Shown one piece after another: positions 48,018 to 58,709 of a stretch of DNA of 64,000 bases; position 1 is the first letter of the stretch; each line of letters opens with the position of its first letter. This DNA is from Terfezia claveryi. Lineage: Eukaryota; Ascomycota; Pezizomycetes; Pezizales; Pezizaceae. The translations under genes were made by a program, and so were the position numbers. The notes below the pieces were generated by a model. It was given only the letters and a program-made list of their open reading frames with translations, had not been told where the DNA came from and ran no database searches. The DNA is taken from NCBI GenBank assembly GCA_015179025.1, contig WHUX01000001.1, positions 1,061,575 through 1,125,574 of the forward strand, in the 5' to 3' direction.

Positions 48018-50434
48018 CGTAGTAAATGGGAATAAGATGAATAGAGGCAATGGAAATCAATATCAGAAAGTAGGTTGTGATAATTTGGCGAAACTAATGA
48101 GAATGGTCTGGAATTGGGATGAGGATAGTCTGGTTTCGACGAAGGAGGGGTTCAAGAGTGGCAGCGGTAAGTATTTATATATAAACTTATGTATACATTG
48201 ACAAGCAATCTTTAGTCAGCACCTCTTCCTCGTGAGTTATCAAATTTTTGGATGGCTGCAGCTACGCGGCCATTTGGCTGATTCATATTCAATGAAGGGA
48301 GCCTCAGTAAAAGCAGACTACAATCAGACAAGTAGGCGTGAAGTCAATTTCTAAATCCCACGGTTACGAGACCATATTCTACAGCTGTAATCAATCGCTG
48401 TGCAGTAAAGACATTTAGATGGACGATATTTCTAAGATAGAGCACATTATCCTAAGCTCCACTGTATTTTTCCAACCAAGACAAGTATGCAGTCAACTCA
48501 GTCAATACAACTCATATTGAACCTCCACTTGCTGGATAAGCCCCAGCTTCCAAAGGCAGTGAAATACGTGCCTTTTCCACCCCTCTTATTGGATATCCTC
48601 CCTCATTAATGGACATTCCCTGCTTGATCGTATCCACAAGAGATGTTTGATTGAATATATTTCCTTTCCTTCATCCTACTAGAAAGTTTCAAGATTTGGA
48701 GATGTTTATAACCAATATCACCACAGCGGGAAATGCATCTATAACTTGGCTCTTACTTGAGATACAGGTTAGGTAAAGAAGAATTTATAGATGTTACTAT
48801 AGAAGGGAAAAAATTTCTTCTTGGTGGTTTTCATCCTATCACACAAATCAGTCAGAAAATTTGTGACAATTTTTTATTATTTGGGTTTCTCGTTTTTTTT
48901 TTTTTTTTTTCAACTAGTTATACAAAAGCTAGAAAAGAAAAACAATCAAATTCAAATAACAACCTTTCTTGAATGAAAACGGCTAAAAATTGCAATAGGA
49001 AATGGGGGATTGAGATGGAAATGTAAGTTATGACCTACTCTCAGTGTATCATAATACCGTAGAAACTCTCGGACAAGAAAGTAATAATGTTTAAGAAAGT
49101 AACCTCGAATAAGGCAGGTAAAATGCTCCGACCTGATTTGCTTGGGGTATGGATCGCGAATCAGAAAGGAGTTGCTATGGGTAGTAGAGCCGGAAAGTTC
49201 TAACGCTAGTAGAGTGTTTATACGCAAACACCACCGCAATCACCACCACCACCACCACTACCACCTAAGTACACAGACACCCCTTCATCAAGCACAATAC
49301 GCCTCCAAAGCGACGTAGGTCCTATATCCCAAAAACACTGCTAAACGCCCACGAGCACAAGGCCCTATAATAGTAGCAAGAATCTGGGTTTTCATTGACA
49401 CTGTATGTTAAGAAAGTAAGAAAGTAACCGAGAATAATACGCTGAGACAGCTTTTGCCAAACCCGCCGTCCTATAAATAAGACTGCAGTCTTGTCCGAGA
49501 GTTTCTACGGTATTATCAGAAAATTCGTCTTGACTCCATTGCAGTGATAATTCAACAAATTAGGCTATATAACTGACGCCAAAGTCTTTCAATACCTCAC
49601 TTACCAGAATATAGAACCTGCAAAGTCTATAGCAACCATATCTTCATCTTAAGAAACCACAGTATTAACTTTATGCATTAAAGGTCGATTGAGGGTAATC
49701 TCAACACCCTCTACAAGCTACCGCCACATGCCCATCATTCTGTTTTCTATATCTAACCCACACCCACACAGATTACTCCCTCTTGATATTCCCTTCACCC
49801 ACCCTCCGCCTGTAATTTAGCGAAAGCAAGCCAGATATATATGTATGTATATTGGAAGAATTGTAAACGGTGCTCTGGCCAGGGGCGTAATACCGTTCCT
49901 TTAGTAGAGCAGGCGTAGGGGCTAGATTGATCGTAAACCGGTGTTCGGCGTAACCTTAGAACCAAGTGATACACTCTTTTGACTCTAGCGGTTTACGCTC
50001 TCCGGGAAAGGTGGGGGCTAAGACAATGATTTTTCTGAGCTTATTAGTTAAGTACAGAACTATTGATCACAGTGTTACAAGGTGCTCTGGTATTCTATAT
50101 TCCTGAGTTCTATATTCCTGAAATCCATGTACCTGCTTAAATTCTAGATCCGTTTGCTTCCCACGCTCATAGAGAGAAGACTGAATTTCGTATCATCACC
50201 ATTGACATCACATCTAAAACAACCAGCTAGACTAGACTCCATACAAAGCAGTCTCATCGCCCCCCCAAATTCCAAACTTTACTTCCCCCCCCCGAATTCC
50301 GTATTCCAATAAAAAAAAAACCCCTCTTGCAAGCTGTGTATAGCCCCTGAGTCATTCGAGTAGATATTATCATTATCAAAAAAAGAAAAACGAGATTGTA
50401 ATAATTTGAAAGTAAAGTAGGGGAATAGACCGGG
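48018..50434. other. Gene-free interval containing a MITE
   Basis: No gene is supported. It holds a T-tract at about 48892-48910, the MITE at 49051-49516, a CAC-rich stretch near 49230-49262, and GTAAACGGTG motif copies near 49861 and 49931. An ATAGTCTGGTTTC copy lies near 48125. Confidence 0.45.
49051..49516. mobile_element. Non-autonomous DNA transposon (MITE), Tc1/mariner-like by TA duplication
   Basis: The first 27 bp (49051-49077) and the last 27 bp (49490-49516) are perfect inverted complements, with the core CCGTAGAAACTCTCGG. Both ends can be read as TA flanking a 24-bp terminal inverted repeat (TA at 49052-49053 and 49514-49515). The 466-bp element has no transposase ORF. Inside, near each end, a similar segment (TTAAGAAAGTAAC..CGA.AATAA) occurs in direct orientation at about 49090 and 49408. 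The perfect arms suggest fairly recent insertion. The TA duplication fits the Tc1/mariner/pogo superfamily. Confidence 0.85.
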
Positions 50435-51932
50435 TTAGTATACCATCTCTTCGTGACTGCATGTTGTAATGGTCTGTGCAGGTGCATGCACAGGGTAAGC
50501 TGGAGTAATCGTGTCTAAAGTAACAGGACTGGACGCCTCTGCGGATACAAGACTGGATGTGGTAGTCGCCTCTGAGGGTAAAATGCTGTCGGGAGGGGGC
50601 ATTTCCGCAGGCTCAGTACATAGACATGCCGTAGCCGTCTTTAGAGCCATAGGGCCACATTCAGTAGCCTTCTTCGCCTGGCTATATGCCTCCGCAACCG
50701 CGTCTCTTAAAGCTTCCAGCGAGACATGTGAAATATGATATTCATCCATCCCCGTGCATGACGCCAATATTTGCCGGAGACTGACAGGGGTATTATGGAA
50801 CCACCTAATCTTAGCTCTGAAGAACTTTATAGTGGTATCTATCACTCTATCTGTGCACGCGCACGCATAGTCGAAAATGCCCTTGCACTCAAATATCATC
50901 CAAAAGATGCATGCAAGTGAATGGATCTACAATCCCCCCCCAAAAAAAAGATTAGCACCAATATTTTCTCCAGAATAAGTAGGTCACTTACATCAGACTG
51001 TTCCGAAATCATACAACTCTCCAAAGGATTGTCTGACCTAAGTCTCCTACCAAGCCGATACACCAATGGCCCTTCAAACTCTTCCCACGTTTTCGTCTGT
51101 TCAAAGTCAATCAACACAATCCTCCCCGCATCCCCATATTCACTTCCCTCCTTGCCTTTGTCTGTTGTATCTACAAGCACATTATCCGGCTTCAATGCCG
51201 AATGTGCCAACCCGCACACCCTATGCAGATGTATCAATGCCTCACACAACTGCAAACACCACGACAGCCCAATTTCACTTTTTAATGGGTTCTCATGACT
51301 AAATGCCAGTAGCTGTTTTGCAAGTGTTCCTGAGGGTATATACTCCGTCATATACCCCACGATGGCTTCTCCTTTTATGAATGTGCGGTCCACAAGGTTA
51401 GGCATTTGTGCTGCGTTGAAGGATTCTTGCGCATACGCCCACTGTACTGTAGCAAGGAATGCGGGGCGGCCCATAATGTTTTTATGCAGGGGTATAGTGC
51501 ATAATATCTCCATCTCCCTCATCAACATCCTCCGGATATATCTATGCTTTTTGGCAGATTTCAACACATATACCCTCCCCAATTGATCGTTCTTGATAGT
51601 CACCAAGCTACATGTGTCATGTAGTGCTTCTCCAACCTCGAGCTCGCTGATGTCGATTGAGTTTCCCTTGACACTGACGATTCCCGAATCCCGGGGTGGA
51701 GGATTTTCGAGCACATTGTAGGTGGGTGAATTCTTGCACGCTTGAGGGTCTTTGTAGATTGGTTTCCAGTCGGGTTGCCGGGTTTTGTATGCGCGTATGA
51801 GGACCGGTTTGTAGTCCTGGGGGTGGGGAGGTATTGTGGGCCGATGTAGCGGCAGGCGAGACGATTCCATGCGCCAGTGGAGACGGTAGTGCTGTGATAG
51901 TCGGGAGGGGTGTAGGAGTAGATGGAGTCCAT
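50435..51932 (-). CDS. Protein kinase-fold protein lacking the HRD catalytic Asp (probable pseudokinase)
   Basis: Two exons are inferred: 5' exon to 50992 and 50926-50435, with a 65-nt intron (50991-50927). Joining them restores SDIHSLACIFWMIFECKG, the kinase subdomain IX segment. Further kinase landmarks are YVLKSAKKHRYIRRMLMREMEIL (Lys and alpha-C helix), EYIPSGTLAKQLL, HSALKPDNVLV in the catalytic loop and IDFEQTK at the DFG position. HRD is replaced by HSA and DFG by DFE, so normal phosphotransfer is doubtful. The C-terminus is Thr/Pro/Ala-rich. The ATG at 51870 gives 456 residues. A better N-terminus may start at 51932 (MDSIYSYTPPDYHS) and join the kinase frame at PTPQDYKP if one base is added in the G5 run at 51819-51823. 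The kinase family and function are unknown. Confidence 0.7.
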
Positions 51933-54143
51933 CGTAGATCCACCTGATTTGAATCGAGACAACTGCTCTGGCTTGCTGATCAGGGCTTGTATCGCACGCT
52001 GATTCTTGAGAGATGCTATAGTCTCTCAGGTGAGGTTGTATGTAGTATTGGTTGTGCAGGCCAGTGGCTAGAGGCAGAGATTGTTGAAATGGACACCTGG
52101 GTGCATCAAAGTTTAGGGTTACAGAGGTCGGCCAGGTCGTATCGCTCGAAGTGTCAGAAGGAGGAAATGAACGAGTAACAGGCGGCAGAACAAGGGGGAT
52201 TAAATTGGAGAAGGCCGAATCTACAGAGAATTGTGAGTTGGGCTGATTAACTATATACCAGCTCGCAACAATTGGAAAGTTACTCCCCTAGATTTTGCGC
52301 AGTGCGAGTCCTGTGGTTGAACAATCACAGGTTTCAAAAGAAGGTAAATTACCTATTGATGTATCTTGTGAATACCTATTGATGGTATTGCGGATACCCG
52401 CCTATTGGAAGCCTTATAGACTTGCGATCTAACGTTGGACTAAAAGAAAAGCGCCAGCTAATAAGACCATGAGGAGGCGATGGAGAGAACTGACATTGAG
52501 TGAATACAACATTGGGTGTGAATAAATTATTATTTGAGAAGGAGGCTGTAATGCCCTCAAATTTTTTTTATTTTTTATTTTATTTTATTTTATTTTAAAT
52601 GGCACAATAGGCTAAGTAGTCTGGTTTCCCTGGAGCGGTGACTAACGGATTCAATGTTATTATAAATTTTCGCCTAGGGAACAAGCCCGATTTTGAAACA
52701 TTTGTTGCGCTGTACGTGTCGCCGGTAGGAAGTATTTAGAAGCTGAAGTGCATTGCAGGTTCTCGTGGTTTCTATGGTTTGTATGGTTTATATCCTCTAT
52801 TATTGCCGTTGAAGTCCACTAGAAGCGACTTCCTGATTTGGAGAGTTTCCTGTCTTGGCGTCCGGTGCTGCCTAATTAGGCAAATGCTTTATATACCACA
52901 TCCACACATGCTACCACGCACTACGGAGGGAAAAGAGCACCAGAAGAACGGTGTTGGGTTCCTTTTGTCAACGTCCGGTGATCTACCAACTCTCCTCTGC
53001 AAAGTGGTAGGTAGTCACAGGGGCATCAGCCAATGGTTTGACAGACACATATTTCTCAAAGAAAGTAAAAGGTATCCTTTCCCTTCAAGTACATATGTAT
53101 ACAAAGTGACCCTTGTATTGATATACAACAAACACACACTGTATACAGACAGTGATAGCTCTCAAGAAGAGATACCGTACGTGCATTATGTATATTAGCA
53201 TTCGTAGCCAAAAGTGGAAAGGAGGGGAAGAGATCCAGACGCATAGCTCCTACAAGTATTGGATGCAATGTAAATATACTTACTCTGTCGTCCAATGTGT
53301 GAGCCAAGTCCCCCAGCCAAACTAGGCAATGGCCTACCAGCATGCCTTTCCAACAGAGAAAAGAGGTGGGCTGAATTGCGGATCTCGTCGGGTTCCTTAC
53401 CTCTAGAGTTCTCATCTTCGAGCTGATATCCCAGATTCTACAAAATCCCAGACACCGTATGTCACCGCCTCGAATTCTCCTTTATTGGTCTGCACTTGCA
53501 TACTTGTTCAGTTTTTGTGCTCTATACCTGGCGATGGTCCCGGCGGGTACGGTGCTGTAACGTGCTCTGCACCTACTACTGGCCCTGAGGTGTACATTCA
53601 CAAAAATACCTGAAGACTTGGGCAGACCACAGACCTACAGCTTGACAAGAATTGGAGGCAAGTTTCTGTACTTCTCAAAAGATCTCTGAGGGTTGTTTAT
53701 ACTTTTGAAATTTAAAGCTGCTAATTTGCTAGTCTGATGAAGAAATTTGCAAAGCAGATTAGTTATAAACATGAAGGAAGGAAGGAAGGAAGGAAGGAAG
53801 GAAGGAAGGAAGGAAGGAAGGAAGGAAGGAAGGAAGGAAGGAAGGAAGGAAGGAAGGGAAGGAAGTATGGCAAGAAGGAAGAAAGAAGACAAGAAGGAAA
53901 GGGAAAAAGTATGTTTTAAGAGCGAGCTAACAAAGCAGTTCCTGCTCAAAGTAATCAACATAAAAGGAGCCATCCAAATATTTATGCCGCAAAAAGCAAG
54001 AAATTGTCCAACTCCACTATAACAACAAGCACTGTACCGAGCTTTGCAAACGCCTTGCCATTCTCCCAACCTTTGAGCACGAATATCTGGGGCCCCCGGA
54101 ATCAAGGGCATAGACTCTAAGCTTTTCAAAGCTAGAACAAAAC
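51933..54143. other. Gene-free interval with simple repeats
   Basis: No gene is supported. It holds a (TTTTA)n-type stretch near 52562-52600, a TAGTCTGGTTTCC motif copy near 52614, and the long GAAG microsatellite just downstream of the orphan gene. Confidence 0.45.
53773..53857. repeat. (GAAG)n microsatellite
   Basis: About 21 perfect tetranucleotide units, followed by degenerate A/G-rich sequence. ORFs through it are poly-(Glu/Gly/Arg/Lys) and not real genes. Confidence 0.95.
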
Positions 54144-55952
54144 TTAAGGTGGGCAGCACTCTCCATCCATAATCTCAGTGAGTTGCAAAGAACTTGCCAT
54201 GACTTCTTTCTGATCCTCTTCTAGGCCCATTTCCTCTTCCTTTAACATTGCATCTGCATCCTTTGCCCTTTCAATTGCGTGGTCTAGCCGTTCCTTTTGT
54301 GCTTTCAAGAGTTGACGCTGTTGCTTGACTTTCTCCGTTTTTTGCCACCTATCGTAGGTAAAGGCATTAAGAGACCCCATAACAAAGTCTGCGAGGGCCA
54401 TGGTAGTGGAAAAATCCAACACTTCATTTTCCCCAATAGCCCACGCCAGGGTCTGGCGGACATTGGAAAGCTGATACCCCGGCCCATCCTCTTCATTGCA
54501 ATGAATGGATGTCAATAGACCACCACCACGGTCTCCTGCTTTTCCATGCCCATTACGAATAAGGTTTTCAATAAATGAATCAAGAATACCCCTAGGAACA
54601 TTTTCCGGATCGGGGGAGCGGGGTGAGGGGGAGCCAGTTCGTGAAGTCCTAGGTTGTCCCGAAGAGATATTACCCTTGCCACGGAGTCGGGAACTGCCAT
54701 GGTAACTGTTGTTTGCACTCTTTATTGTATTCAACCTCGCGTTGCTGAAGCCGGCTGGAGAATAAAATGGGTCAGAAAGTTGGATATTTTCTGTAACAGA
54801 TTCTGGATATGGATGCTGGGTCTGATGCTCTTCAGGGTAAACTCCGAACTGATCGTCGAAAGGGGTGTAAACCTCTGCCCTACCATGTTCATTCTCTAAA
54901 GCGGCGAGCCGTGTTTCGAGATAAAAAAAATCACTATTGGAAGAAGAGTCGTCATTTCCTTCACGGATAGCAAGCCCTGAGTCAAGGAGCGGTGGTTCTT
55001 CACAGCTGTTGATAGATATATGAGGCAAGATAATGTCGCTGTGGTCTGTTGATGACTGGATACTCACTCGTGGTTCTGGAGCTTGGTCGCTATTTGCCGC
55101 AACGTACTGGAGAGAATCTTGTCGAGCCGGGTAAGATTTGGAGGAGGCCTGGTGCTGGTGATAAGGAGGAATTTCAGGAGTCGGTGGCAATTCAGCTGGA
55201 GGTGGTCCGATATTTGCTGGGGAAGCGAAATTGAACCTCGAGATCTTTGGCGAAAAATCTGCTTCAGAGCGGACTCTTCGGATGACTCTCTGCCGGGTTT
55301 TGATGTTTGCGAGATCTGGCAGCCCATCTTCTTCAGGTAAACCTGGAGTATTTGGAGTTCCATTTCCATCTTCAAAATAGGAAGTGGATGTTGATACAAC
55401 TGAATTTCCCCTCTCGAGCATTTCTACGAATTGTTTTGCTGATTCGGGAGAATTATTTTTGAGGCTCGCACTCGACTTTTTGGAGAGAAGCCTCTTAAAA
55501 GTGTCTTTAAAGAACAAACCACGATCACGCTTATACTCTGCCTTATGCGACAGTTTATCCATAGCTTTTTTGATCCCAGTCTCCGGATTGGAAACGGCCC
55601 TCGGCATTGGGTAGTGTACATTGGCAGTCTCAGGGTGGGCTATGGTTTCGGAAGTCGTCTTGAAGTTAGGGACCGACTTTGCATTTGTCGATGCTCGAGC
55701 AGCTATCAAGGTCGGGATGCTTGCCTCAAGCACCTCGCTCGGGTAGTCTGGGGGTGGGAATAAGGAGAATTTGGGGCTTGGGCGTTTGGATCTCAAGGAG
55801 CCTAAGGATTCCATGCTGCCTATGGTACCAGAACTCTCTCTAGTAAGAATTGAGGTTGGTGAAGAGTTTTGTGGGGTTAAAGCTCCTGGTTTGAAAGTTC
55901 GAGAGTTTGCCCTAACCGAACTTGGTGGTGAGGGATATGCGAAACGCGACAT
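54144..55952 (-). CDS. Orphan Ser/Pro-rich protein with C-terminal coiled coil
   Basis: A single open frame of 602 residues starts MSRFAYPSPPSSVRANSRTF. I do not recognise a domain. The N-terminal 450 residues are Ser/Pro/Asn-rich and probably disordered, with basic patches (RDRGLFFKDTFKRLLSKKSS, RVIRRVRSEADF) and a PPPAELPPTPEIPP stretch. A more ordered C-terminal block follows: ILDSFIENLIRNGHGKAGDRGGGLLTSIHCNEEDGPGYQLSNVRQTLAWAIGENEVLDFSTTMALADFVMGSLNAFTYDRWQ. A coiled coil (QRQLLKAQKERLDHAIERAKDADAMLKEEEMGLEEDQ) and a terminal GECCPP come after that. The length, codon-like texture and lack of any interruption support a real gene. The C-terminal block is the part most likely to show conservation. 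A cytoskeletal or septation-type scaffold is possible but unproven. Confidence 0.7.
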   Translation of the reverse strand: MSRFAYPSPPSSVRANSRTFKPGALTPQNSSPTSILTRESSGTIGSMESLGSLRSKRPSPKFSLFPPPDYPSEVLEASIPTLIAARASTNAKSVPNFKTTSETIAHPETANVHYPMPRAVSNPETGIKKAMDKLSHKAEYKRDRGLFFKDTFKRLLSKKSSASLKNNSPESAKQFVEMLERGNSVVSTSTSYFEDGNGTPNTPGLPEEDGLPDLANIKTRQRVIRRVRSEADFSPKISRFNFASPANIGPPPAELPPTPEIPPYHQHQASSKSYPARQDSLQYVAANSDQAPEPRVSIQSSTDHSDIILPHISINSCEEPPLLDSGLAIREGNDDSSSNSDFFYLETRLAALENEHGRAEVYTPFDDQFGVYPEEHQTQHPYPESVTENIQLSDPFYSPAGFSNARLNTIKSANNSYHGSSRLRGKGNISSGQPRTSRTGSPSPRSPDPENVPRGILDSFIENLIRNGHGKAGDRGGGLLTSIHCNEEDGPGYQLSNVRQTLAWAIGENEVLDFSTTMALADFVMGSLNAFTYDRWQKTEKVKQQRQLLKAQKERLDHAIERAKDADAMLKEEEMGLEEDQKEVMASSLQLTEIMDGECCPP

Positions 55953-58709
55953 CGTATCGTGGAGGGTGCTACGAAGAGTCAGTACATATTGTTCATAAAT
56001 TGCGTTAACGCACTACTTACTGCAAACTTGGGTTCAGGGTATTACTGTCTTCTGTCCTGCGTGGTGAAATGTGAAGATGTGACCTCGGATGAACCTAAAA
56101 AGAAAGAGATGAAGGTAAAAAGTGGGGTATAAGTAGTCGAGGAGGGGAATGGGAGATCAATGGAGGGGCAGCCTGAGAAATATACCCACTAGTGGCTTCT
56201 CTGTACTGTTCAAATGAAACCAGGGCTCAGGGCTTTTGATCTGGTCAATGGGCTAGATATAATGGGTTTCAACTTTTCCCGGCTCCGATTGATGTCGAGC
56301 CTATCGCAAATCGATTCAGCCATATCCTTATCAACTGTCTATTCCGGAACCTTCAGGAGCGATACCCCCAATAAGTGTCTAATAAGTCTGCTGATATCGT
56401 GCCAACCAGACTAGCTGATATCGTACGTAGGAAAGCCATCTGCCCAAAAGCTCAGTGGGAGCTGTCCTGGGCAACTGATATACTTATATGCATGGGTACA
56501 AGAACAGCTTCTGGAAAATGTCGCCCTGTCAAGCAAGTACCAGACTGTCATCATCACTAGAGGATCCCAGTGTTCTTGCTGTGAATCACATCTTGTAGTC
56601 TCACACCCAAATATCTCCGTGTGATTGCAGAAGTACAGTAGCTTTGTATTCTCTACTTGAATTCTTGGCCATTTCTCCAACTGCATGCAGCCAACCGGCG
56701 CATACAGGCCAGTGAGTGTAGCGGAGACGTGATGCAACTGAACCGGAAAGGGACATAAAAGTTGATGCAAAATTCTAACTTGGAGAGCCAAGTCTCACCT
56801 ACGCTGCCTGAGTCTGATCTGGCACTCTCCGTAAAGTTCATTGAACACACGGATGCAGCTGATATACACTTAGTATACGCCTAAGCTTCTCTCTGAACAA
56901 CAGACTACTGAGCCAATATATCAGTGGTTTCTTTACAGTGTTGGCGTGAGTATGGCCCGGTTTTTTTAGGGAGGAGCTAATGACGATTCGAGCTCTCATA
57001 GAAGACATTCATGGCGAAGATAAAAGAGGAGAAGACAATCCACGTCAATCAACAGGAGGAAAGAGAGATGAAAATACGAGTAATGATTGATAAAAGGAAG
57101 ATATATGCATACGAGTGCAGAGTGATAAGACTTCCTATACCTATATGTGTGCACCAAGTCCCTTAGATGTCTAACTTAGGTCGAGAGGATTGATATTGGC
57201 TTAGGTTTAGATGCTGCATTCATCTAGATTGACATCACCAATGGAGTTGTGTGTGCTCGAGATGTGCCACTCAAAAATTCTGGATCCAAACCTACGGACA
57301 TCAATCCAACCCACATCTGCCTATTTGACAATGAAAGTGGCGAACGTTGGATATCCTGAAGACAAACAAGATAAAACACAATCATGCGGCATACACAAAG
57401 GATGGAGTATACTCAGACTATTTGTTGGGGGAACATTGTATATGCAGGTGGGCATCAAAATTGAGACAGAGTAATGGCTAAAGTTCGAAACTAGATCCTG
57501 TGAGCCATCATAGCGGTTAGTCTTCAACTGTAACATCCTGAGACTCAAGCTCGGGACGAATAAGCTTCCGATACAGAAAGCTGCAGGAACTCTCTCTATA
57601 CGCCATCGCAATGGCAGTTCTAGACCTGCATATGCCTGCAGGAATACCACACCACAACTCGTCATAGGCTAGATAGAGAGATGAATTCTGAAACAAACCT
57701 TTTTGAAAAAAATTACCATGCTACATACACAGACCCAACCAAAAGAGATTTCGTGCTCGGCCTGGACATGGCTAGTCTGGTTGAACATGGCCCCCTCACA
57801 AATTCTACCTTCATGGACTCAGTTGGTCGTGTGGAATCCGCATCTAGTGCTAGCACAGATTTGGTACAGCACAATCCTTTTCATTCGGTCACCATTTATA
57901 TAGTACTGTACTTACTCTACTGGCTTCCGGGGATTCTGACGCACGTGAGAGCCCACAAGCTTCCGCTGCCCATGACGCCGTCCGGTTCGAGTCTGGCGCC
58001 CTCTGTCTCGTTTCACCTGCATCTCAGTCGGGAACCTCTACTGCGCCCCCCCAAAAAAAAACCCAAAAGATATCGTCTTCCTTATTCCGGTTGGCATCTT
58101 CTTCCTATTCCCCCACCTTCCTGCAACTAGATGGCCTAGACCTAGACCTAGAGTACAGCCGACTTCGTCGAGAAACGACAGTAGAGTGCAATGTTACAGC
58201 AAATATCTCCTTAATTTACATATTCCTTTTTCGACCTGTCCCCCCAAAATATGGATGGCAATCCTTTTTCACCGTAGCTAGTGAGTGCCTTGCTTTGCTT
58301 TTGGAAAACAAAAATATTCTTACCTTCTTGATAAGCTACGCAGTTTATGCCAGAAAGGAATCACTACAGCCAATACAGCTAGATGAGGGGGGAGTTTCAC
58401 AATGAAGGATCCTAACAATTGCCAGGCTTGTGTCGTAAGAAAAATAGTACTTTCAAGGGTCTGGCTCAAGTTATTCAAGAGCATTTTCGAGTGCTCTTTG
58501 AGAAATGATCATACAGATCCTGTCAGTACTTGCCTTGAAGAAAAAAATCGACTACTCATTACGCAAACAGGTATAAATACTATGCCTATTTCATATCAAG
58601 CATAAAAGTCACGAGACTCCATGAACTCTACCAAAAAATATATCTACCACTTTTCTATTTAGGCTCCCAATTGATACTAACCACTACCCCGTTCCAGATA
58701 TTCCCATCC
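55953..58709. other. Gene-free interval
   Basis: No gene is supported; a 149-residue ORF at 57681-58130 lacks motifs and shows low-complexity ends. Two copies of the dispersed motif occur (GCCAACCAGACTAGC near 56403, GCTAGTCTGGTTGAAC near 57772). The first ~300 bp are presumably the promoter of the orphan gene. Confidence 0.4.

Noticed and set aside
53737..54022. Lys/Glu/Gly-rich ORFs through the GAAG repeat
   Set aside because: They are produced entirely by the microsatellite.
57681..58130. 149-residue plus-strand ORF
   Set aside because: There is no domain, the end is low-complexity, it contains a copy of the dispersed repeat motif, and no neighbouring exon is seen.
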